Assembly: GCA_965230335.1 (NCBI GenBank)
Contig: CBDDKS010000006.1
Coordinates: forward strand, 2,852,001-2,916,000
Origin: CBDDKS01 sp965230335
GTDB taxonomy: Bacteria; Pseudomonadota; Gammaproteobacteria; Enterobacterales; Kangiellaceae
DNA length: 64,000 nucleotides
Direction: 5' to 3'
Shown: positions 9,409 through 18,422 of the stretch, piece by piece
How the letters are laid out: every line of letters begins with the position of its first letter
Numbering within the stretch: position 1 is the stretch's first letter
Notes under the pieces: model-generated
Seen by the model: only the letters and a program-made list of their open reading frames with translations
Database searches by the model: none
What the model was told of the DNA's origin: nothing
Program-made: the position numbers and the translations under genes

Positions 9409-9810
9409 ATGACTTTTGAAGAATTACTACAACAAATGACACCTGAGTTGTGTCAAACCATGCAGACATCCATTGAAACAGGTGTTTGGCCAGATGGACG
9501 TCGTTTAACTCAAGAGGAAAGTGAAACAGCCATACAAGTGGTGATGGTCTATCAGGCACAACAGACTTCTCCAGATACCAATGAGTTGTTTCAGATAAGA
9601 TCTGATGCCAGTGTTTTACTGGGTAAAAACCGTCATTTATCTCCACATGATCAAACCAGCCATGTCTCTCAAGTGGCAACAACAACTCAACAAACACAGG
9701 AAAAGCAACTGCCGACTGATGATACGACTGATAGGGATACGACTGATACTGATATCCATTTGATTGATATGGATATGATCGATATCAATGCAAATGACAC
9801 ATTGAAATAA
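9409..9810 (+). CDS. YeaC family (DUF1315) protein with acidic C-terminal extension
   Basis: 133 residues. The first 65 match the short YeaC/DUF1315 family: MTPELCQTMQTSIETG, WPDGRRLTQEE, then a helix ending VVMVYQAQQ. The family is widespread in gammaproteobacteria and has no established function. The E. coli protein is about 90 residues; this copy adds a low-complexity tail rich in Thr, Asp and Met (repeats of DTTD and DMDMID). The following gene starts 12 bases after the stop, so the two are probably cotranscribed. A cytoplasmic location is likely. Confidence 0.8.
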   Translation: MTFEELLQQMTPELCQTMQTSIETGVWPDGRRLTQEESETAIQVVMVYQAQQTSPDTNELFQIRSDASVLLGKNRHLSPHDQTSHVSQVATTTQQTQEKQLPTDDTTDRDTTDTDIHLIDMDMIDINANDTLK

Positions 9811-9822
9811 AGTGAGTTTGTT

Positions 9823-11082
9823 ATGTTAGATGCGGTGATTCGAAAAGAATACAAAAATCATTGGGAAAAACGGGTTGCTTTAACACCAGAAGCCATTGAG
9901 ACATTAAAACAACAGGGGTGTGTGATCGATGTGGAAACATCTGAACATCGTATTTTTTCCGATGAAGCGTATAAAAATAAACATATCACTATCGTTCATT
10001 CATCGAATCAGGCAAAAGTGGTGATTGGTATCAAAGAACCGCCTTTGGATATTATTCAATCGGGTCAAATTCATTTATGTTTTTCTCATACTATTAAAGG
10101 ACAACCTTATAATATGCCGTTGCTAAAACAATTTTTAGATAAGGGTGCCACATTAATTGATTATGAAACTATTGTGAATGAACGAGGAGCAAGAACGATT
10201 GCTTTTGGCCGCTTTGCTGGTATTGCCGGAATGAGTGATGCCTTACATGTTTTTGGCAGAAAGCTATTATTGATTAATAAAACATCCGATTTATCACAAC
10301 TTAATTGGACACATCATTATCAAACCTTAGCAAACTTAAAGCAGTGCTATGCAAATATCCAGGTGCAAATGGGTGAACCAGTACAGATTATTATTATTGG
10401 AACAGGTAATGTAGGTAAAGGCGCAGAGGAAGTGTGTCGTTGGTTAAAATTGCCTAAAGTCGATATTGAATCCGTTAAACTGGGACATGTACCTCAAGGC
10501 AGTTGGTTTGCTATGGCAAAAAGCAGTGATTTATATGAACGTCTTGATGGTAAAGATTTTGAGTTTGATCATTTTGTTGCCAAAGGAAAATCAGCCTATC
10601 GCAGTAGTTTTGATACCTTATTAGGTAAATTCAACCTGTTGGTTCATACACCTTACTGGACAGAAGAGTATCCAAAACATCTTTGTAAAAATCGTTTAAA
10701 ACAATTTCAACATCAATTGCCCTGGGTGATTAGTGACATCAGTTGTGATTTAAACGGCTCTTTGGAATCAACACAGCGTATTACTCATTTAGATGATCCG
10801 GTTTTTACCTATCATCCTGACAGTGACTCTATCAAAGAGACTATTTCCTGGGAGGGGCCAACAACTTTAGCGATCGATAATTTACCCTGTGAACTCTCTC
10901 TTGATGCATCAGAACACTTTTCATCTATTTTGCATCAATATATGCCCAATCTTTTGGCACTGGATACAACACAGGCCTTTGATGATTTGGCATTGCATCC
11001 ACAGTTATACAGAGCGATGATCGTTTATAAAGGAAAGCTTACGCCCAACTACAAATATCTACAAAAGTATTTATCAAGTTAA
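9823..11082 (+). CDS. lysine-ketoglutarate reductase / saccharopine dehydrogenase-like enzyme
   Basis: 419 residues with the alanine dehydrogenase/transhydrogenase N-terminal domain: IRKEYKNHWEKRVALTPE at the start and VVIGIKEPP about residue 66. A central stretch TLIDYETIVNERGARTIAFGRFAGIAGM is typical of the lysine-ketoglutarate reductase branch, followed by a Rossmann motif IIIIGTGNVGKGAEEVCRWL. Enzymes of this branch condense lysine with 2-oxoglutarate to saccharopine, or the reverse, with NAD(P). The second, saccharopine-cleaving half found in eukaryotic bifunctional enzymes is absent. An ALDH7-type gene at the left edge could supply a later step of lysine degradation, but this is inference. 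Alanine dehydrogenase is less likely because of the long C-terminal half. Confidence 0.8.
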   Translation: MLDAVIRKEYKNHWEKRVALTPEAIETLKQQGCVIDVETSEHRIFSDEAYKNKHITIVHSSNQAKVVIGIKEPPLDIIQSGQIHLCFSHTIKGQPYNMPLLKQFLDKGATLIDYETIVNERGARTIAFGRFAGIAGMSDALHVFGRKLLLINKTSDLSQLNWTHHYQTLANLKQCYANIQVQMGEPVQIIIIGTGNVGKGAEEVCRWLKLPKVDIESVKLGHVPQGSWFAMAKSSDLYERLDGKDFEFDHFVAKGKSAYRSSFDTLLGKFNLLVHTPYWTEEYPKHLCKNRLKQFQHQLPWVISDISCDLNGSLESTQRITHLDDPVFTYHPDSDSIKETISWEGPTTLAIDNLPCELSLDASEHFSSILHQYMPNLLALDTTQAFDDLALHPQLYRAMIVYKGKLTPNYKYLQKYLSS

Positions 11083-11115
11083 AACAATATTTATAATAGG
11101 CACAATGCACAGAGA

Positions 11116-11931
11116 TTAATCCGGCTTTCTGGTTCTTGATATTGAAGTAATGCCTACCTTATGCCTTGGGAAATCGCTGGCATCAATCGTTTCGAGGTAA
11201 CCATGCCATACCGCATGACCAATAGCTGGCAATAAAACGATCAAGGCAATACCTGCTGTTAAAAAACCCAATACAATAATACCGCCAATTAAAAATCCCC
11301 ATAACATAATCACAAACTTATTACGTATCACCGCATTAAATGAAGTAATAACAGCTGTCACAGTATCTACATTACGATGCATAATCATGGGTAATGCAAA
11401 TACACTGGCTGCAAAAGTAATGCTCAAAAATACGAGTGAAACCAGGCTTAAAATAATAATGTAATTAGCCATTTCGCTGAAAGCTGCATTTGGGCTCATA
11501 GGTAGAAAAATACTGACCATAGAAGCCGCTCGCGCCCACACCAAAAATACCACTAGCAGTACTAAAGTAAACACCATCAAATTGCCAATGTACTGGCGAA
11601 AACATGCCTTTAGTGTACGTTTGAATGACACAGGCTGATTTCGCTCAAGCTGTGCACTGATAGCATAACTACCTATACAGGCAACAGGTGCGGCAAATAC
11701 AAAACCACACAAGAGTGAGAGCATAATCCATGCACTACCGTAATGCCATGCCATAAGAAGTTCCAACATAATCAAAGCGGCCATAACAGTGCCATAACTT
11801 AAACTGGCAACCGGAGCACGGCGTACATCGCGTAACCCACACTTTAACCAATGCCACGGTGCCGAAAGTGACAATATTTTACAAGGTGCACAAAATGGGT
11901 ATTGTGAATGGCTATTGTCTTCTTTATTCAT
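11116..11931 (-). CDS. DUF2189 family integral membrane protein
   Basis: 271 residues. A short polar N-terminus precedes APWHWLKCGLRDVRRAP, the characteristic lead-in of DUF2189, and then about six transmembrane helices (for example SYGTVMAALIMLELLMAW, IMLSLLCGFVFAAPVA, LMVFTLVLLVVFLVW, IIILSLVSLVFLSITF, IMLWGFLIGGIIVLGFL). A conserved HAVWHGYLETID follows the last helix. Members sit in the inner membrane and their role is unknown; some lie near cytochrome oxidase genes, which is not the case here. It is transcribed away from the T6SS-linked cassette. Confidence 0.85.
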   Translation of the reverse strand: MNKEDNSHSQYPFCAPCKILSLSAPWHWLKCGLRDVRRAPVASLSYGTVMAALIMLELLMAWHYGSAWIMLSLLCGFVFAAPVACIGSYAISAQLERNQPVSFKRTLKACFRQYIGNLMVFTLVLLVVFLVWARAASMVSIFLPMSPNAAFSEMANYIIILSLVSLVFLSITFAASVFALPMIMHRNVDTVTAVITSFNAVIRNKFVIMLWGFLIGGIIVLGFLTAGIALIVLLPAIGHAVWHGYLETIDASDFPRHKVGITSISRTRKPD

Positions 11932-12109
11932 AAGAGATAAGTAGTCGTTAAACTGTTTGCTTAAGTAGAATAGCTTACGCTCATTCGTGTTAATTGACTA
12001 TAACGAGTTAGTAAACTCTTTCACTTATGTGGCTGGAAAATGTGTTAGATAATATATGTTGCTAGTGCCAAATTGACAGGCTACTGCAATAAAATTCTTA
12101 CAGTTAGAT

Positions 12110-12148
12110 AGCTCTCGCTTTTCTTATTTTGAAAAGCGAGAGCTTTTT
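12110..12148 (+). terminator. strong intrinsic-terminator-like hairpin, plus direction
   Basis: The arms 12110-12123 and 12131-12144 are perfectly complementary over 14 bp with a 7-base loop, and five T follow on the plus strand. There is no protein gene upstream on the plus strand. It may end a small transcript starting near 12050 or be left over from a rearrangement. On the minus strand it lies just past the clpV-like stop at 12175 but lacks a T run in that direction. Confidence 0.6.
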
Positions 12149-12174
12149 GAAATACTACAAATTTAAAAATTATA

Positions 12175-12294
12175 TTATTCACTATCAATCTGATAAGTAA
12201 ATTGTCCCTTAACAAAATCGTCAATATTTGTATACCATAAAATATTGACCTTATTCTTTTTTTAGATATAATGGCTATTAGCTTACTGAAATAT
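12175..12294 (-). pseudogene. remnant of a second clpV 3' end
   Basis: The last 33 bases of clpV (15688-15720) recur here (12175-12207) with three mismatches. All three are synonymous third-position changes (GAA/GAG, AGT/AGC, CAA/CAG), so both copies end in GQFTYQIDSE. Upstream the frame stays open for about 39 codons but no longer matches this clpV clearly. This looks like the stub of a diverged clpV allele left behind when the two-gene cassette at 12420-15603 came to lie between clpV and its former downstream flank. Confidence 0.6.
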
Positions 12295-12419
12295 CAAGCC
12301 AACAATTGGTGATGGGTGACGGACAAATATTTTGCTGAACAAAGTCTGTCTTTGTTGCCGGTCTAGGCAATATTTTTAGAGTGGGTAATTTGTGTTCAAT
12401 ACATTAACAAAAAGGTAAA

Positions 12420-13328
12420 ATGATGAGAAAATTAAATCATACGATCATATTAATTGCACTTTGTACTAGTATTTCTTTATTACATTCCGAAGAGGATGAG
12501 GCTAGCTATATTGGTCGTTTTACGGTCGAAACTCCTAAAGAACAGGTATTCGAGGAGGATGGTTATATAAGTAATATTGGTGTAAATACTGATAGAGGAG
12601 TAGTACAATCAGCTTCTTTATCATTAATGCATACCGGAAGCTTTAATTCCCGTATTCATTTTTATGGTGAATTTGTTAATCCAGGCACTAAAGTGGTTAT
12701 TAGAACAATTGATGGCTGGAGGACACCTTGGGATCAAAATCCTTCATTAGGTAAGATGGATAAAGTGATTTTAGATGCTGGCTTTTTGGGACCAATAGGC
12801 GGAAATTCTGATGACTATATGTGTGATGTGGCTGATCGTGAAATTGAAGCAACATTAAGTTATGTTTATTCAGAAAGTTTAAAAACTGATGAGGCACGTT
12901 TGTCTGATCTTGGGATAACCCTTAATGCACAGCCCGCGGGATTAGGTGGCTCAGTCACTTGGAATTATTCAACTCCAGCTGGCAATATACCCTTTGTGAG
13001 AGATAACTTGGGTGTGAGCTGGAATGATTATATTTGGTGTAGTTATCGATTATTTATGTTTGATGTTTATAAAATTCAACATCCTGCTTTTTTCGCCCAT
13101 GGGACTCATTTCGATGTATTTATTTTAGAAAAAACGCATAGGTTCACGACTAAAAGAGATAGTAAATTGGTTAAAAGCGATGGGTGGTATGAGTTTAATC
13201 ACGATGATTATGATGATGAACAATATTGGGCTTTTAATCGTATGATTGGGCCCGAGGGTATGCGAGCAATACAAGGCCTTGATTTCAATCGATTAGAAAG
13301 CATCATTCAAACACGACGTGAATATTGA
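12420..13328 (+). CDS. secreted protein of unknown function, first gene of clpV-linked cassette
   Basis: 302 residues with a clear signal peptide (NHTIILIALCTSISLLHS, about 1-23), so it is exported at least to the periplasm. I recognise no domain. The mature protein is rich in aromatic residues and Asp/Glu, looks mostly beta-structured in the first half, and has three Cys or fewer. The motif HGTHFDVFILEKTHRF near the C-terminus holds several His but fits no hydrolase I know. The start ATGATG at 12420 follows AAGG. It is followed 121 bases later by the 717-aa membrane-anchored gene on the same strand. It could be a T6SS accessory, an effector or an unrelated passenger; the sequence does not decide. 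Confidence 0.7.
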   Translation: MMRKLNHTIILIALCTSISLLHSEEDEASYIGRFTVETPKEQVFEEDGYISNIGVNTDRGVVQSASLSLMHTGSFNSRIHFYGEFVNPGTKVVIRTIDGWRTPWDQNPSLGKMDKVILDAGFLGPIGGNSDDYMCDVADREIEATLSYVYSESLKTDEARLSDLGITLNAQPAGLGGSVTWNYSTPAGNIPFVRDNLGVSWNDYIWCSYRLFMFDVYKIQHPAFFAHGTHFDVFILEKTHRFTTKRDSKLVKSDGWYEFNHDDYDDEQYWAFNRMIGPEGMRAIQGLDFNRLESIIQTRREY

Positions 13329-13449
13329 TTATTAACCGCCAATTATAAATAATGTAAAAAACATAAAGCACTTTTTCTAAATGATTTAAGTGCTTTATGT
13401 CAGTTAATGTATCAATGTTGATCAATAATCAATTATAAGGGCATACAAC

Positions 13450-15603
13450 GTGGCAGATAAAATAAAATATCTTTTTGGAATAATAGGTATTGTGGGATTA
13501 GGTTACTTTTTCTTTTATGGTGGTTCGAAAGAAGATTTAACTCAAACAGGACAAGCCAATTCACAAACAGACGCCCATCAACAAAAACACAAGACAAAAA
13601 GCTCATCTAACAAAAAAATTACTCCTTTAGAACAAAGTGTTATTGAACCTTTGTTAAGAACCAGGCCTTTACCAGAACATGCTCATGTGCAAGGTAATAC
13701 TGCTGTGATTAATATGAATGCCAGTAATCCACCTATGCATGATTGCCGTGCTCACGAATTAAACAATGAAGAAGAAGAGCGTATTGTAAATGCATTTAAA
13801 CAGGCAATGTTGGCTCAAGAAGACCCAGAAAAAATACTTTATAGTTTATTATCATTGTCGAATATAGCTTTAATTGCACCCAAATATATGGAGAAGTTGA
13901 TTTATTTAGGTAGACGACAAACCTCTTTAACTATGTCAAAAGAACATTATAAGGCAAGGCAAGAAGCTGGATTATTAATGCCTAGACTAGGCTCTATGGC
14001 ATTATCTGATGTCGAAAGCGCTATTACTCGGGGACTTATTGATCCAAGTTTTGTATCTACTGGCATGCAAGTTTCGGCTTATGCTTATATTAATATGGAG
14101 GGAGAGGTTGACTATCAAAGCGTGCAACAACGTATGCAGGCGTTAAGAGTGATACCAACGGCAGGCGATGTCTTGAGTTTTTTATATAGAGCAGGGCGGT
14201 TTAAAGAAAAGCCCACATCTGATGAAGTCTATCAAGCCATAAAAATATTATTTGCTGAAGTCGATTTCTCTCAATACCATTTATTTCATGAAACTCATCA
14301 AGCTCTACTAAAAGAATTAATGAAATGGACTCACAGAGATTTGGTAGTTTTTTGCCATCAACGAGGTTTGCGTTTTGAAACGCCTGTGCCACCCATTGCC
14401 TATGGTTGGACTCCCGAAAAATATGCAGAAGAAATACAAAATTCAGCCTTGGATCATTTATTAATGAATAGTGATTATAATAGAGATAAGGAAGGCTATT
14501 TTACTGAAAGTGCTTTTGAGGTCGGGGAGTTCTTATTAGAACAAGGTTATAGTCTGACAATACCTCAGATTCGAGATGCTATTTTAGATGAAAAACAAGA
14601 AACCAGTGATCGACTATTTAATCTTTTACGTAGTTTTCCGATTGAGCAAGTCTTTAAACGTAATACGGAAGTGATGGATTTTGTTAATAGCGATGAATTA
14701 CAAAAATACTATACAATATTAGGATTGGAAGGTGACTTTTTAGAAAAAATTAAAACCAAATCGGATGCTCTTGAAAAATGTAATGATGATCATGATAAAG
14801 CTTATGATGATTGGAGAAAAAATAAAAGTCCTTTTGCACGTTTTAAAAAAGCAGAAACACAATATCTTAAAGACAAGGCTGAGGAAAAGAAACAACTTAA
14901 GTACTGGGCACAAACACAACTTAATCAAGGCATTACATTAAGAGAATTAACACTTTACTTACTAAAAAAAGATACTCAATTGCTAGAAGAATATTGGAAG
15001 AAACCTGATCCAGAATGGAGTCAAATGGAGGCAGGCGTATTTTATAATTCCATTCAAAAATTTGGTTCAGATACAGCCGAACAATTAAGAAGTGGTTTAT
15101 TGAAGAAAAAAATCACTAGTAAAGAAATTCGCAAGTATTTGGAGTCTATGGTTTATATTTCTTTTACTAAAAAAGAACCTGAAGTTTTTGCTGTGTTAAA
15201 AGAACAAGATTTTTCCGAAGCAGAGTTATATCAAAAGTTACTTTATATTGTTTCTGATGGACCTAAAGATCAGGTGCCATTGCCACAAACTGAGTTTTGG
15301 GAACAATTAAAACAATATGATATTGACTTTAATCAGAATGATGAATTAAATAATAATCTATTAATGTATAGTGCGATCTTTAATAGAAAGGATTTGCTAG
15401 AGTACTTTATTCAAGAGAAAGTGCCTATGATAGCTCATAAAGATAGCATGAATCCTTTGGACTACGCTTTAGTGACTTATTCCCCAGATAAGCCAGAGAT
15501 ATTGCAGTTGTTATTAAAACATGGGCATCCTGTGGATGATACACATAAAGCCCTGTTAAACTGGCTTAAAGAAAAACATGGTGATAATGCACCGGAACTA
15601 TGA
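13450..15603 (+). CDS. membrane-anchored protein with C-terminal ankyrin-like repeats, cassette gene 2
   Basis: 717 residues starting with GTG at 13450, preceded by AAGGG nine bases upstream. One N-terminal transmembrane helix (LFGIIGIVGLGYFFFYG) anchors it, and a polar Gln/Lys-rich linker follows. The bulk is helical and hydrophilic with a charged coiled-coil stretch at about 433-495. The last 88 residues carry two ankyrin-like repeats (NNLLMYSAIFNRKDLLEYFI, then NPLDYALVTYSPDKPEILQL). I do not recognise the central part. It ends 84 bases from the clpV stop and is convergent with it. Ankyrin tails are common in T6SS immunity or adaptor proteins, so a partner role for the secreted protein upstream is possible, but that is inference. 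Confidence 0.75.
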   Translation: MADKIKYLFGIIGIVGLGYFFFYGGSKEDLTQTGQANSQTDAHQQKHKTKSSSNKKITPLEQSVIEPLLRTRPLPEHAHVQGNTAVINMNASNPPMHDCRAHELNNEEEERIVNAFKQAMLAQEDPEKILYSLLSLSNIALIAPKYMEKLIYLGRRQTSLTMSKEHYKARQEAGLLMPRLGSMALSDVESAITRGLIDPSFVSTGMQVSAYAYINMEGEVDYQSVQQRMQALRVIPTAGDVLSFLYRAGRFKEKPTSDEVYQAIKILFAEVDFSQYHLFHETHQALLKELMKWTHRDLVVFCHQRGLRFETPVPPIAYGWTPEKYAEEIQNSALDHLLMNSDYNRDKEGYFTESAFEVGEFLLEQGYSLTIPQIRDAILDEKQETSDRLFNLLRSFPIEQVFKRNTEVMDFVNSDELQKYYTILGLEGDFLEKIKTKSDALEKCNDDHDKAYDDWRKNKSPFARFKKAETQYLKDKAEEKKQLKYWAQTQLNQGITLRELTLYLLKKDTQLLEEYWKKPDPEWSQMEAGVFYNSIQKFGSDTAEQLRSGLLKKKITSKEIRKYLESMVYISFTKKEPEVFAVLKEQDFSEAELYQKLLYIVSDGPKDQVPLPQTEFWEQLKQYDIDFNQNDELNNNLLMYSAIFNRKDLLEYFIQEKVPMIAHKDSMNPLDYALVTYSPDKPEILQLLLKHGHPVDDTHKALLNWLKEKHGDNAPEL

Positions 15604-15687
15604 ATTGAAAGCCTAAATTAAAAATTCTTAACAAGAGTGTCGTACTTTATCAATCACAAAGACAACACTTTTATTGAAATGAATTTT

Positions 15688-18372
15688 TTACTCGCTATCA
15701 ATCTGATAAGTAAACTGTCCTTCTTCGGTGACACCAATATGAATTTTTTGTATGGTTTTATTCTCAGCCATGCACGCCAGACATTCAGAAGCTAAATTAG
15801 GTAGAATGCCTCGGGTTAAAATATTTTCAATATTTCTTGCACCGGTATCGACTTCCTGACTGCGTGCAACAATATGTAACAGTACATCTTCATCGTAACT
15901 GAACTCCGCGTTGTAATGTTCAGTGATGCGTTTTTCAATACGTCGCATATTGATTTCACAAATTTTCATTAAGTTTTCATCACTTAATGGATAATAAGGA
16001 ATCACGGTTGTGCGACCAAGGAAAGCGGGTTTGAAATAGTTTAATAATTGAGGTCTGAAGTTATCTAATAAGACTTCCGGTTCAGGTAGAGTTTCTCCAG
16101 AAGCACACATAGCACGAATATGCTCTTCACCAGCATTGGAGGTCATGATGATGACGGTGTTGCGAAAATCAATGTCTCTGCCTTCACCATCTTTGATGGT
16201 GCCTTTATCAAACAGGTTGTAAAAAACATCTTGTACACCGGGATGTGCTTTTTCCATTTCATCCAATAATACAACACTATAAGGTTTTCGACGCACGGCT
16301 TCTGTTAATACACCCCCTTCACCGTAACCGACATAGCCTGGAGGAGAGCCTAATAACATGGATACTTTATGTTCTTCTTTAAATTCAGACATATTAATGG
16401 TCGTAATATTTTGTTCGCCACCATATAAAATGTCAGCCAGTGCCAGGGCAGTTTCGGTTTTACCAACACCACTGGAGCCTACCATAAAGAATACACCAAT
16501 CGGTTTTCTGGGATCAGTCAGGCCAGCACGTGATGTACGGATGGCCTGTGCAATCGCTTCAAGTGCGTGAGATTGACCAATGACTCTTTTGTTTAAGGCT
16601 TTGTCTAAATTGAGGATGGAATGAATTTCATCGGAAACCATTTTACCCACAGGAATGCCGGTCCAATTGGCAACCACTTCAGCAATGGCTTGACTGCCTA
16701 CATTGACTTGAATCATGGGCTCCTGTCCTTGTAACTCATCGAGTTGTGCCATTAACTGTTGCAGTTCAGATTTTACAGCGGCACGTTCTGCATCGTTGAG
16801 TAATTTTTCTGTATCTTCTTTAGAGGGTTCCTGAATTTTTTGAACCTGAAAATCATCTTCAATACGTTTTTGTAGTGCATGAATTTTATCGACGATGTCA
16901 CTTTCTTCTTGCCATTGTTTTTCTTGTAATTGTAATTGAGCTTCCAGAGCTTGTTGCTCATCTTTTAAAGCTTGAATGCGCTCTTCACAATTACCTAAAG
17001 TTGCATTTTCTCTTTCTAAAGAGGTGATATTGGTTTCACATTGTGCAATACAACGTCGTGTATTTTCTACAGCAGCCGGGGTTGCACTTTGGCTTAAGGC
17101 AACACGTGCACAGGCGGTATCTAACAGGCTTACTGATTTATCAGGCAACTGACGTGCCGTAATATAGCGCGCGGATAATTTGACAGAATCAACAATGGCT
17201 TCATCCATAATACGAACACCATGATGATTTTGCAGCATAACGGAAATGGCCCTCATCATATTGATGGCTTTGGTTTCATCAGGCTCTTCTATTTTTACGA
17301 CCTGGAACCGGCGAGTCAGGGCGGGGTCACGCTCAAAATATTTTTTGTATTCTGCCCAGGTTGTTGCTGCAATGGTTCTTAATTCACCTCTGGCTAATGC
17401 GGGTTTTAATAGATTGGCTGCATCGCCTTGTCCTTCTTTTCCACCTGCACCAATTAAAGTATGGGCTTCATCTATAAACATAATAATGGGTTCTGGTGAG
17501 GCTTTGACTTCGGCAATAACTGATTTTAAACGATTTTCAAATTCGCCTTTAACGCTGGCTCCCGCTTGCAATAAACCTAAATCCAGACTTCTTACTACAA
17601 CGCCTTTTAATGGTTCAGGCACATCACCCGATGCAATTCTTTGGGCAAAACCTTCAACAACCGCTGTTTTACCAACACCAGCTTCACCTGTTAATATCGG
17701 ATTGTTTTGGCGTCTGCGGATTAAAATATCAATGATTTGACGGATCTCTTCATCACGACCTAAAACCGCATCTATTTTTCCCTGTTTTGCTGCTTCAGTT
17801 AGGTTAGTGGTGAATTTATCCAAAGAAGGGGATTGGCTGGGTGTTGCCGTATGGCCTTCTTGTAATGACGTATCACCTTGTGCACTGTGTCCAGATTCCT
17901 GAGTCGTGCCGACAATGGCTCTGACCAGTTCACGTAATGATTCAGGTGGAATTTTTTTCAGTTGGCCTTCGGTAACTTCTGTTGAACGTTTTAATGACTC
18001 ATCCAATAATAGTGCAGACAAAATATGTGCTGATGTAGCCTGCGGATGACCGTATTCCACAGAAGCCAGCATCCAGGCATTTTTTGCTAAATCAACGATG
18101 GTTGGAGAAAGAGCGGGTGCTCTGGAATTGCCGGATTTTATTTTATCAAGTTCTTGATTCAGTTCCTGTTGTAATTTGCCTGGCTCAACATCGTATTTTT
18201 CAAGAATAGTGGATAAATCACTGTCTGGTATTTCAAGCAGCTTTAATAACCAGTGTTCAATTTCAACATTATAGTGTGTACGAGATAAACAAAGTCCTGC
18301 GGCGCTTTCTAAAGCATTGCGTGTGTCTTCATTTAACTTTCCAACTAAAGATTTTAAGTCGATGGTAATCAT
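15688..18372 (-). CDS. clpV: T6SS sheath-recycling ATPase ClpV (TssH)
   Basis: 894 residues. ClpV disassembles the contracted TssBC sheath. A Clp N-domain (1-150) precedes AAA+ domain 1 with Walker A GEAGVGKT (229-236) and Walker B IIMFIDEAH (296-304). A coiled middle domain (about 440-550) is followed by AAA+ domain 2 with GSSGVGKT (632-639), pore loop GYVG (679-682) and the Clp small domain. The T6SS type is shown by TGIPVGKMVSDE together with its place at the end of tssABCCEFG. ATG 18372 has AAGGAA upstream. All catalytic motifs are intact, in contrast to the second Clp-like ATPase at 45696. The last 33 bases are duplicated at 12175. Confidence 0.96.
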   Translation of the reverse strand: MITIDLKSLVGKLNEDTRNALESAAGLCLSRTHYNVEIEHWLLKLLEIPDSDLSTILEKYDVEPGKLQQELNQELDKIKSGNSRAPALSPTIVDLAKNAWMLASVEYGHPQATSAHILSALLLDESLKRSTEVTEGQLKKIPPESLRELVRAIVGTTQESGHSAQGDTSLQEGHTATPSQSPSLDKFTTNLTEAAKQGKIDAVLGRDEEIRQIIDILIRRRQNNPILTGEAGVGKTAVVEGFAQRIASGDVPEPLKGVVVRSLDLGLLQAGASVKGEFENRLKSVIAEVKASPEPIIMFIDEAHTLIGAGGKEGQGDAANLLKPALARGELRTIAATTWAEYKKYFERDPALTRRFQVVKIEEPDETKAINMMRAISVMLQNHHGVRIMDEAIVDSVKLSARYITARQLPDKSVSLLDTACARVALSQSATPAAVENTRRCIAQCETNITSLERENATLGNCEERIQALKDEQQALEAQLQLQEKQWQEESDIVDKIHALQKRIEDDFQVQKIQEPSKEDTEKLLNDAERAAVKSELQQLMAQLDELQGQEPMIQVNVGSQAIAEVVANWTGIPVGKMVSDEIHSILNLDKALNKRVIGQSHALEAIAQAIRTSRAGLTDPRKPIGVFFMVGSSGVGKTETALALADILYGGEQNITTINMSEFKEEHKVSMLLGSPPGYVGYGEGGVLTEAVRRKPYSVVLLDEMEKAHPGVQDVFYNLFDKGTIKDGEGRDIDFRNTVIIMTSNAGEEHIRAMCASGETLPEPEVLLDNFRPQLLNYFKPAFLGRTTVIPYYPLSDENLMKICEINMRRIEKRITEHYNAEFSYDEDVLLHIVARSQEVDTGARNIENILTRGILPNLASECLACMAENKTIQKIHIGVTEEGQFTYQIDSE

Positions 18373-18422
18373 GGCTTGTTCCTTTCTTGTTTTTACTGTA
18401 ATCGTTGTAGGTTGTATTTTAT

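Larger units (their letters stand above)
11932..12419. other. intergenic region of 488 bp holding a hairpin and a clpV tail copy
   Basis: No complete gene is seen. The region holds a perfect 14-bp hairpin (12110-12144) with a T run on the plus side and a short minus-strand reading frame ending like ClpV (12175-12294). It must also hold the promoter for the secreted protein gene at 12420, which has an AAGG four bases before its ATG. Confidence 0.7.

Noticed and set aside
17246..17740. 164-aa frame opposite clpV
   Set aside because: It lies fully inside a highly conserved ClpV coding region and shows no family match; it is a shadow of the real gene.
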